Shown here: positions 37,296-43,323 of the stretch, piece by piece | Position numbering within the stretch: position 1 is the stretch's first letter | Layout of the letters: each line of letters begins with the position of its first letter | IMG/VR virus record: IMGVR_UViG_3300045119_000031 | Span: 1 to 43,323 of that record | Strand: one strand, 5' to 3' | Source of the DNA: a virus | DNA: 43,323 nt | Notes under the pieces: generated by a model | What the model saw: only the letters and a program-made list of their open reading frames with translations | Told to the model about the DNA's origin: nothing | Database searches by the model: none | Translations under genes and position numbers: made by a program

Positions 37296-40030
37296 TTAGC
37301 CGGTCCTTTCGGCTTCATCTTGGCGATGGTCTGCTGGTTGTCGAGCGTCGCCGCGGTCGTCCGCTCCTGATGCTGCCGGTCAAGCCGCGCCTGCTCGGCG
37401 TCATGCTGCCGCCCAGCTTCGTCGAGAACCGCGCCCGACAGGATCTTGCCGCCGGTCATCGCATGGCCGGTCATCGCCTGATGATGCTGCGCCGCCAGGC
37501 TGGTCATCGCCTGGGTGTGATCGCTGTCGATCTTGGCCATGTTCTCGTGATGCTGCGCTATCATCGAAGCGGCCTTCAACGAAGCATCCGTATTCGCCTG
37601 CTGCGACTGCATGTCGGTCTGGTTCTGCTGCGCCTGATGCTCGGCCATGTCCATCTGGCCCTGCCGGTCCTGCGCCTCGCTGTCCTGCTGATCCGCCATC
37701 AACTTCGACGCCAGCTGCGCCAGCGCGACGTGACGGTCGACGCCCATCTGCTGCCCCTGCATGTCGAGCTTTTGCAGATCGACGATGGTCTTGGCGTGCA
37801 ATTGCTGATGCTTGAAGGCGTTCTCCGACTCCATGCGCTGGGTGTCGAGATGCTGCTGCCCAACTGCCTTCGCGCCGTCCATGCGGACCTTCTCGAGCAT
37901 CGCCTGCGCCGCCATCATCTGCGCGTCAGGCTGCTTCGGAGACGAGGTCAACGCCTGCATCTGCATCGGGTTCGGCGTCTTGAAGTAGCGACCGATATTC
38001 TTCACGTTCGCGAGCGCGAGCATGTCGGTCATCGTGTTCAGCATCTCCTGGACGCCGCAGATCGGGTTGGCGAGCCCCATCTGCGCGATCAGCGCCTGCT
38101 GATCCTGCTTGATCCCAGTCAGAGCCATCATCCTGACCATGTCGGAACCCTTGCCGAGGTTCGGGTTCACCTCGACCGACATCGACGCATCGAACGTCGA
38201 CGTATCGTAAGGGACAAACTTGCCATTAACGCGAAGCGTTCGTGGCGGATTGGGGTTCTCGCAAATCTCGTTGTAGAGGCCCGTAAACAGATCCTTGAAG
38301 CCCGTCTCACATAGGACACGAGCCACCAATTCAACCCGCTCCTGCGCGCCGTTGACAATAGCCTCCACGCCAATCTGGGTCGAAGACTGGAGCGCCTTTG
38401 GATCCAAACCTTTTGCGGCATCGGTGAGCCCCGTCCGTCGCGCCAGCGTATCGTTGAGAACATCGATGATCGGCATCGCCGCCTGACCGACGAACGGCGT
38501 CTGAGCAAACATCACGCTCTGGCTCGGATCGCCGCGGGTGCGGATGACCGCGCCGAGGTCGTCGTTGAGCGCGTCGTCGAGGTTCACCGTCAGTTCGTTA
38601 ACGACTGTCTTGGCGTTGATGCTCTCGGCCAGGCTGTCGAGAACGCCACGCATCATGTTCGTCTTGATCTTCTGAATGTCGTAGGTGTAGTCGGCCATCG
38701 AGTCGCCCACGATGGTATGGGAAATTGGGTCGCAGGAGAACAGCGCGAACTTGACCCGATTGGCCTCCTCGTCATGGACGATCTTGTGCGTCTCGCCCAT
38801 CGTGCAGATGTAGCGGAGCTCCGGCTGACCGTCTCCGTTCTGATCGGCTTTGATAAACCACTCGCCGTAAAGCACCCCATCGCCAACCCGGGTCGACATG
38901 AAGCGGCCAGCGTTGCGCAGCTGGCTCTCCATCGTGAACTGGTTGATGTCCTGGCTCTGGATATGCTCGAGGCACTGCTCGCGCGAATAGCCCATCGCGA
39001 TCATCTGATCGACCGGCACAACCCGCTCGTGGCCTACAATGCGCGAGTCCTTCCAGGTGCGCGCATAACGGTCGAGCCGCATCTCCTCAGGCGGCACGCC
39101 GGCACAGCGGATCAGCGGCTTGTCAATTTCGAACTGGACGATGACTTCGTCAAACGTCGGCGGGGGAGGCGGGGGAGGCGGGGGAGGCCCCATCGGCGGG
39201 GCTCCCATCGGTGAAGACATAGACGGCGGGGGCATGGGCCCAGACAAGCCGCCCATCGGAGAAGGTGAGGGCGATGGCGGAGCGCCCGGTGGCGCAGCAC
39301 TCGGCATAGGCGGCGGTCCAGGCGGCGGAGAAGCCAAGGGAGTTGGAGAGGGCGGCATTCCGCTCGAGATCGGATTGCCAACGTGGATCAGCTTTGCTGT
39401 TGGGTTCTCCATGATCACCTGACGGATCTGATCCGCCGTGACCCGAGTGAACTTCTTGCGAACCGTCTCCTTGTTCTCGTCGCACCACCATTTTACGAAC
39501 CCCGTTTTTACCGTGAGTGCATCTTTTAGCGCCCCGTAGAGGATCAAAAACCCCGGGTTATCGCACCAGAAAACATAATTCACATAGTTGGTCGCCTGCT
39601 CGGACTGGTCGACCTCTTCCTGGCTCCGCGGCACCAGATAGACTGGGCTCTCCGACGCCCCAAACAGCCTGATCAGCGCCGGCAGCATCAGCATGATCGC
39701 GTCGCGCACGTCGGTCGAAACATAAGTGCTTCTGTTCGCCGTCTCCTGATCGTGACCGAGGATCTGCTCGTAGGTGGCGCTCGGATCCTTGACGATCAGC
39801 GTGTCGCTGTAGGGACTGCCGTCAGGGTTCAGACCCGGCAGATAGCCATAATAATAGCTCTGCGCCTCGTTGCGGCTGTGCGCGAGGATCGTGCCCTCGT
39901 AGTCGCGCGCATCCGAGATCATCGCCTGGATAAATTCGTTGTAGCTCTCGGGATTGGACGGATCGTAGCTGCCAGAATTACCGCCGCCCTTGTCCTCCTT
40001 GAAGGAGGCGAAGATCCGTTCCATCGCCAT
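37292..40030 (-). CDS. Portal protein, 912 aa, with proline-rich insertion
   Basis: Portal proteins form the 12-subunit ring through which DNA is packaged and ejected. Typical segments are seen: SDTLIVKDPSATYEQILGHDQ, RDAIMLMLPALIRLF, a helix GALKDALTVKTGFVKWWCDE, and FALFSCDPISHTIVGDSMADY, ARRTGLTDAAKG further on. A proline-rich, low-complexity insertion of about 65 residues (225-291, including nine or more Pro in a row) interrupts the clip or wing. The last 180 residues are Gln/His/Ala-rich helices (QQHLDTQRMESENAFKHQQ), much like barrel extensions. The protein is long for a portal. The ATG is at 40030 with a weak ribosome site. Confidence 0.9.
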   Translation of the reverse strand: MAMERIFASFKEDKGGGNSGSYDPSNPESYNEFIQAMISDARDYEGTILAHSRNEAQSYYYGYLPGLNPDGSPYSDTLIVKDPSATYEQILGHDQETANRSTYVSTDVRDAIMLMLPALIRLFGASESPVYLVPRSQEEVDQSEQATNYVNYVFWCDNPGFLILYGALKDALTVKTGFVKWWCDENKETVRKKFTRVTADQIRQVIMENPTAKLIHVGNPISSGMPPSPTPLASPPPGPPPMPSAAPPGAPPSPSPSPMGGLSGPMPPPSMSSPMGAPPMGPPPPPPPPPPTFDEVIVQFEIDKPLIRCAGVPPEEMRLDRYARTWKDSRIVGHERVVPVDQMIAMGYSREQCLEHIQSQDINQFTMESQLRNAGRFMSTRVGDGVLYGEWFIKADQNGDGQPELRYICTMGETHKIVHDEEANRVKFALFSCDPISHTIVGDSMADYTYDIQKIKTNMMRGVLDSLAESINAKTVVNELTVNLDDALNDDLGAVIRTRGDPSQSVMFAQTPFVGQAAMPIIDVLNDTLARRTGLTDAAKGLDPKALQSSTQIGVEAIVNGAQERVELVARVLCETGFKDLFTGLYNEICENPNPPRTLRVNGKFVPYDTSTFDASMSVEVNPNLGKGSDMVRMMALTGIKQDQQALIAQMGLANPICGVQEMLNTMTDMLALANVKNIGRYFKTPNPMQMQALTSSPKQPDAQMMAAQAMLEKVRMDGAKAVGQQHLDTQRMESENAFKHQQLHAKTIVDLQKLDMQGQQMGVDRHVALAQLASKLMADQQDSEAQDRQGQMDMAEHQAQQNQTDMQSQQANTDASLKAASMIAQHHENMAKIDSDHTQAMTSLAAQHHQAMTGHAMTGGKILSGAVLDEAGRQHDAEQARLDRQHQERTTAATLDNQQTIAKMKPKGPAK
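39153..39365 (-). repeat. G/C-rich low-complexity DNA encoding the portal proline tract
   Basis: The plus strand reads GGCGGGGGA repeated three times around 39159-39185, which becomes the Pro run in the portal. The G-tracts could form a G-quadruplex on the plus strand. Nearby stretches are also Pro/Ser/Ala coding. Confidence 0.7.
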
Positions 40031-40035
40031 GACGG

Positions 40036-40602
40036 TTAGCCCAGGGCTTCCTTGAACGAGTGATAATATCCGGCAATCAGATCGGCCTTGTCCAGCCCGT
40101 TCACAATCTTGCGCGCGTTGACCGGGTCTTCGGTGTCGGCGTCAAAGAACTGCGGCAACCCGACGCCGGTGAACCACCCATTGATCATGCCATCGTAAAG
40201 CACCAGCGCGCTCGGCTCGTCCTCGAGCATCCGGTGCGGATACTCGACGCACGGGACGTCGAGATCATAGGTGTTTTTGAGGATTTCTTCGGCCTTGACG
40301 TAGTTTTCATGCCACGTCAGCTGCACGAAGCCGCGGCCATAATAGCACTGGTCAAATTCGCCCGCCGGCTCGCCGTAGGACTTACCAGAACCGCGGCCAT
40401 ACTCCTCAATCGGGCGCATCTCTTGCGCCGTCTCGTGAAAAGCGGTGGCGAGCGCATAAGCCAGCCACCGCAAGTCTCGATCTGGGTAGAAGTTCTCCCA
40501 GGTGTCGAGAAGATAGTTCATTCCATCAACCTGACGCTGGCTCAGAACGCCGTTGAAGACGCTCGCCCGTATCGTGTCGAAGAAATGGTCGCGATCAATC
40601 AT
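40036..40602 (-). CDS. GH19-type endolysin
   Basis: 188 residues. FHETA at 55-59 with catalytic Glu57 and YYGRGFVQLTWHENY (87-101) are signature motifs of glycoside hydrolase family 19 enzymes, which phages use as endolysins to cleave peptidoglycan glycan strands. No signal peptide is visible, so release would depend on a holin; candidates are the small membrane proteins at 33946-34572. It lies between the portal and a GHP-repeat protein, outside the membrane-gene group. ATG start overlaps the previous stop. Confidence 0.9.
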   Translation of the reverse strand: MIDRDHFFDTIRASVFNGVLSQRQVDGMNYLLDTWENFYPDRDLRWLAYALATAFHETAQEMRPIEEYGRGSGKSYGEPAGEFDQCYYGRGFVQLTWHENYVKAEEILKNTYDLDVPCVEYPHRMLEDEPSALVLYDGMINGWFTGVGLPQFFDADTEDPVNARKIVNGLDKADLIAGYYHSFKEALG

Positions 40603-41000
40603 TTTGGCTGCGGGAACGTCGCCGGATCATACGCCTTGACCGTCCACTCTACAACGTCAGGCCGCTTGATGGCGACGATCACCTTGTCGTCGTAAGGCTC
40701 GGGCAGATAAGCCGGAAGCGGAGGATTGATGGTGTCGGGAGGAACCGGCTGGCCGCTGACGTGACCATAACCAGGAAGTCCCTGGTCGGGGTGACCCGGC
40801 GCGCTCGGCAGTCCATGATCTGGGTGTCCCGGGTGATAAATCGGGCCGCCGCCGACATAGTTGGGCGGAACAGGCAGTCCGTGGCTCGGATGGCCGGGAT
40901 GATAGATAGGCCGGTTGCTGGCGTGGCCCGGGGGACCGCCGGGAAGAGTGTTGTCGATTTGCCCGCCCTCGAGCGGGATGATCCAATAGGCTTGCGGCAT
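40599..41000 (-). CDS. GHPxxGLP-repeat protein, 133 aa
   Basis: Contains repeated PIYHPGHPSHGLP and PIYHPGHPDHGLP units plus GHPDQGLP, then a Pro-rich part and a short ordered C-terminus (YDDKVIVAIKRPDVVEWTVK). Phages commonly carry such a protein with Pro, His and Gly repeats near head genes, but the function is not known. The repeat region is probably extended. GGAG precedes the ATG. Confidence 0.75.
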   Translation of the reverse strand: MPQAYWIIPLEGGQIDNTLPGGPPGHASNRPIYHPGHPSHGLPVPPNYVGGGPIYHPGHPDHGLPSAPGHPDQGLPGYGHVSGQPVPPDTINPPLPAYLPEPYDDKVIVAIKRPDVVEWTVKAYDPATFPQPK

Positions 41001-41005
41001 GGGAG

Positions 41006-41230
41006 CTACTCCGTGGTTGTCGACGCATCCTCTGTAGCAGCTTTCGGTGACGGTTCATTCGCCGCCGCCAATTTCTTTTCAAGCTCCAACAGAGCCTCGT
41101 GAACCTTGGCCCAGCGCGGCTTGCCCGACGTCGCCTGAACCGCCGCCCAGACAAACTGCTCGGGCTCGTCCATCTCGACCAGCAAATCCAGATCCTTGGT
41201 CACTTTCACCGCTCCCTGGGGCATGGTCAT
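41006..41230 (-). CDS. Hypothetical late protein, 74 aa
   Basis: Begins MTMPQGAVKV (a second ATG two codons on is possible), followed by a helix DEPEQFVWAAVQATSGKPRW and a charged helix LEKKLAAANEPS. ATGA overlap with the upstream gene. Unrecognised. Confidence 0.68.
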   Translation of the reverse strand: MTMPQGAVKVTKDLDLLVEMDEPEQFVWAAVQATSGKPRWAKVHEALLELEKKLAAANEPSPKAATEDASTTTE

Positions 41231-41430
41231 TTTCCGGTCACGCCCTTAACCGCCCACATTATGCTTTCCTCGAGCCGGTTGAGGGAATTGCTCTTCTCAT
41301 GCCCGGTCGGCACTCCGCTGCTGATGACGTCGAGCAAGTTTTGACCCCCCTGTTTGATCCGGTCGACCGCGGCCTGTTCGGCCTCGCTCAATTCCCGATA
41401 TTGCTGTCGCGCGCTGGGCTTGTCGATCAT
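41227..41430 (-). CDS. Hypothetical late protein, 67 aa
   Basis: Small helical protein: YRELSEAEQAAVDRIKQGGQNLLDVI, then NSLNRLEESIMWAVKGVTGK. This pattern is familiar from small uncharacterised phage proteins with an amphipathic C-terminal helix. Coupled to neighbours by ATGA overlaps. Confidence 0.7.
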   Translation of the reverse strand: MIDKPSARQQYRELSEAEQAAVDRIKQGGQNLLDVISSGVPTGHEKSNSLNRLEESIMWAVKGVTGK

Positions 41431-41645
41431 TGGAAACCCTCCATCCCACGCTGATACTCGCCGCCGGCATCAAGACGATGGCGCACTTCCTCGCGCGCAA
41501 TCGCCGCCTGCAACGCCTTCATCTTGCTCATTGCCCGCATCTGATCCAGCGGGTAATCGCGCTCGATCTCAGCCGCAATCCGCGCATACGCCTCCGCATA
41601 ACTCTCGCCCGTCCGCGAGCCGAGAAGACGCCGCCACCAACTCAT
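41427..41645 (-). CDS. Hypothetical late protein, 72 aa
   Basis: Starts MSWWRRLLG, suggesting a short basic membrane-facing end, then charged helices (YAEAYARIAAEIERDYPLDQMRAMSK). ATGA overlaps on both sides. Unrecognised. Confidence 0.68.
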   Translation of the reverse strand: MSWWRRLLGSRTGESYAEAYARIAAEIERDYPLDQMRAMSKMKALQAAIAREEVRHRLDAGGEYQRGMEGFQ

Positions 41646-41788
41646 GCTTTCGTCTCCAGCCAGGCTCGACCGTCCTCAACATAAACAGCGACGACCGGGA
41701 CCGGACGCTGATAATCGCCGTCCCAGGCTTCGACCTCCATCGAAGGATCGGCCTTCTTCAGTTCGTCGATCAGCTCGGCAACGGTCAC
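41642..41788 (-). CDS. Small late protein, 48 aa
   Basis: GTG start overlapping the previous stop (GTGA), stop overlapping the next ATG. Encodes TVAELIDELKKADPSMEVEAW, then PVPVVAVYVEDGRAWLETKA, a plausible small alpha/beta domain seen in many short phage proteins. It would be missed by length filters. Confidence 0.65.
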   Translation of the reverse strand: MTVAELIDELKKADPSMEVEAWDGDYQRPVPVVAVYVEDGRAWLETKA

Positions 41789-42003
41789 GTCTCTGTCTCC
41801 AGCATGTCGCTCGCCTCATTCTGAACCAGGCGACAAAACTTGATCAAAAGCGTCGACAGCTTGTCGATGTCCCCGTCAGCCTCGAGAACCAAAGCCCGCG
41901 CGCTGGCCGTGATCAGGATCGGCACAAGCGTCTCGTTATCCTGGCCAGTCATCACATTGGCCATCTTGTCGAACAACTCGGCCTTTGAGTCGGCAACCGT
42001 CAT
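41785..42003 (-). CDS. Hypothetical late protein, 72 aa
   Basis: The ATG at 42003 overlaps the terminase stop (ATGA); an in-frame extension upstream is a terminase shadow. Helical: ELFDKMANVMTGQDNETLVPILIT, then DKLSTLLIKFCRLVQNEA. Could be a small accessory, even a small-terminase substitute, but nothing in the sequence proves it. Confidence 0.7.
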   Translation of the reverse strand: MTVADSKAELFDKMANVMTGQDNETLVPILITASARALVLEADGDIDKLSTLLIKFCRLVQNEASDMLETET

Positions 42004-43323
42004 ATCAGTCCCCTCAACCGCCGGCGCAACCGCCCCGAAGCCCCATGCTTGCCAGAAAAACCGCCGCTGATCAACGGAATGCCCACACAACCCGTCCGAA
42101 ACGCATCCGCCGCATCCTCCGCCTCGTCCGCCACAGCCTGACCGTTCTTGTTGCGCCGATAGCTCCGCAGCCGCGCAAGCCCCTTCCGGCACGCGTCCTC
42201 GTCGAACCAGCTTATCCCCAGACAACCCCGCGTCGCCGTGATCCCGTCCTCCGTCGAATGGTTCGGGACCGGAATAACCGGCTCCTTGAGCAGCATGTTC
42301 AATTCATGCTTGCGGCTGTAGCCGGTGATCAGCTCCTTCACCTCCACGTCATGGGGCAGAAGATGAGCCCGGTACTCGAAACCCCCAACCTTGGCCTTGA
42401 TCGCGAGCAAATCGGCATAATAGCTGAGAGACTTGCCCTTGCCCTCGATGTAGTCGATCCAGTGCAGCTCCCGGCCCGCAATCTGAAACAGCCAGATCAC
42501 CTGTAAATGCCGGATCCCGAGATCCCAGCAAGTGATCACCCCCGTGTTCAGATCGGGACTGACCTTGCAAACGCGCTTCTGGGTCTGGAGACTGTTGAGC
42601 GCCTCCTGGTAGTAAGCCCCCTCCACCGGAGCCGCGAAACTGCACAGCATCTCGCGCGCAAACTCGTCCGGGCTCATGTCCGCCCGCATCTCCTCGACCT
42701 CGTCCGGGTTGAGCGCGCTGGTCCCGGTCCTGGTCACGGGAATATCGAACACATCCCAGTTCGGATCGTCGTCCGCCCTCAATTTAAGGGCGTGGAAATG
42801 ATCCTCTCCCGCCGCAGTGCCCGAGACAATGGCGAAACCGCGATAGTCTGCCAGGCAAGGTCTGACCACAGAAGTGAAGGCATTGGGGTGAAGAAGCGGG
42901 TATTCATCCAGAACCGCCCCGTCGAGGTAAATTCCACGCATACGCTCGTAAGCAAGAGCGCCGCCATAAAGCCGGATCTGGGCCCCGCTGGGAAATGTGA
43001 CACTCAGCTCCCCTTCCATGTAATGTATTCCGGGAATTGCAGCCGTGTAGTGCTTGAGATAACCCCAAACCAAATCCTTAGCCGCGTCAAAGGAAGGACC
43101 AATGTACGCATAGCGGGGTGGCGGGGTGGCTCTCGTGTTGGTGTTAGCAGCCCGTATAAGCTGGTTGACCAACGCCACGGTTTTCCCCGCACGACGATGA
43201 GCAACAACAAATATCCACCGCTTCCCTGTTTCATGCAAAGGAACGAAATGGGGCCGAGGTCGATAAGGTACGCGAACCCGTAGTACCTCTTCGGGGACGA
43301 AGGCGGGGGAGTCCAGTGCTTCA
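42000..43323 (-). CDS. terL: Large terminase subunit (5' end cut by window edge)
   Basis: Motor of DNA packaging: N-terminal ATPase and C-terminal nuclease. Walker A HRRAGKT is near 43180; Walker B VLDEY is near 42905, followed by VSGTA. The nuclease part has CWDLGIR and an acidic DEAEDAADAFR end. The frame stays open to the last base. There is no ATG, GTG or TTG start between the edge and the TTG at 43238, and the segment VRVPYRPRPHFVPLHETGKRW upstream of that TTG is normal terminase sequence. Joining the window ends gives ATG at positions 8 or 20 and a protein of about 443-447 residues. No separate small terminase is recognised. Confidence 0.93.
   Translation of the reverse strand, partial: EALDSPAFVPEEVLRVRVPYRPRPHFVPLHETGKRWIFVVAHRRAGKTVALVNQLIRAANTNTRATPPPRYAYIGPSFDAAKDLVWGYLKHYTAAIPGIHYMEGELSVTFPSGAQIRLYGGALAYERMRGIYLDGAVLDEYPLLHPNAFTSVVRPCLADYRGFAIVSGTAAGEDHFHALKLRADDDPNWDVFDIPVTRTGTSALNPDEVEEMRADMSPDEFAREMLCSFAAPVEGAYYQEALNSLQTQKRVCKVSPDLNTGVITCWDLGIRHLQVIWLFQIAGRELHWIDYIEGKGKSLSYYADLLAIKAKVGGFEYRAHLLPHDVEVKELITGYSRKHELNMLLKEPVIPVPNHSTEDGITATRGCLGISWFDEDACRKGLARLRSYRRNKNGQAVADEAEDAADAFRTGCVGIPLISGGFSGKHGASGRLRRRLRGLI

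Noticed and set aside
37277-38314. 345-codon plus-strand frame opposite the portal gene
   Set aside because: Very rich in Arg, Leu and His, with no domain or ribosome site; typical antisense shadow of a GC-rich gene.
41785-42225. 146-codon frame extending into the terminase gene
   Set aside because: The upstream part is Cys/Gly-rich shadow of the terminase; the ATG at 42003 with the ATGA overlap is a better start.
1-43323. tRNA genes, CRISPR arrays, insertion sequences, integrase or attachment sites
   Set aside because: No cloverleaf-like sequence, spaced direct repeats, transposase or recombinase motif was recognised on either strand. A dedicated search was not possible, so weak examples could be missed.

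Overview
The window looks like the whole, or almost whole, genome of a tailed double-stranded DNA phage (Caudoviricetes) of podovirus type. The host is probably a GC-rich alphaproteobacterium. The evidence is a full set of head, packaging, P22-like tail and lysis genes, no ribosomal or host metabolic genes, GC-rich third codon positions, and one protein with a PEP-CTERM sorting signal of the PEPxxW type common in alphaproteobacteria. The terminase gene runs off the right end. If position 43323 is joined to position 1, its frame stays open and meets in-frame ATG codons at positions 20 and 8. This suggests a circularly permuted or terminally redundant genome of about 43.3 kb cut inside that gene. 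No integrase, repressor, DNA polymerase, RNA polymerase, tRNA or CRISPR was seen.

The layout is two opposed blocks. Positions 132-18022 are on the plus strand (early and replication genes). Positions 18023-43323 are on the minus strand (late genes, transcribed right to left). The blocks converge with no spacer at 18022/18023. They diverge in a short region at 21-131 (if circular) that carries promoter-like sequences for both directions.

Plus strand, 132-6073: a dense run of small early genes, most joined by ATGA stop/start overlaps. It includes a C5 cytosine methyltransferase (1981-3060) with a second long protein encoded in another frame of the same DNA (2057-3025). Then come a replicative SF3-type helicase/primase-like protein (6239-8746), an AT-rich inverted repeat (8805-8856), a proline-rich protein, a putative single-stranded DNA-binding protein (11044-11913), small DNA-associated proteins, a PD-(D/E)xK nuclease (13057-13488), a DUF6378 protein, a SNF2-like helicase (14995-16431), the PEP-CTERM protein (16428-17126), and a tail of tiny membrane ORFs.

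Minus strand, from 43.3 kb leftward: large terminase, five small genes, a GHPxxGLP-repeat protein, a GH19 endolysin, a 912-residue portal with a proline-rich insertion, a scaffold, a DUF5309/SU10-type capsid protein, a conserved head gene, three small membrane proteins (holin candidates), a gp4-like adaptor, three related proteins with Sec signal peptides and lectin-like domains, tail fibre/collar proteins, a P22 gp10-like tail hub, then internal/ejection proteins including a fused M15 peptidase/transglycosylase.

As a system: early genes modify and replicate DNA with help from host polymerases, helicases and nucleases process it, and late genes build a short-tailed capsid that injects DNA with internal proteins. 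The most unusual parts are the exported proteins: one exosortase-type substrate in the early operon and three secreted paralogues in the tail-fibre region.
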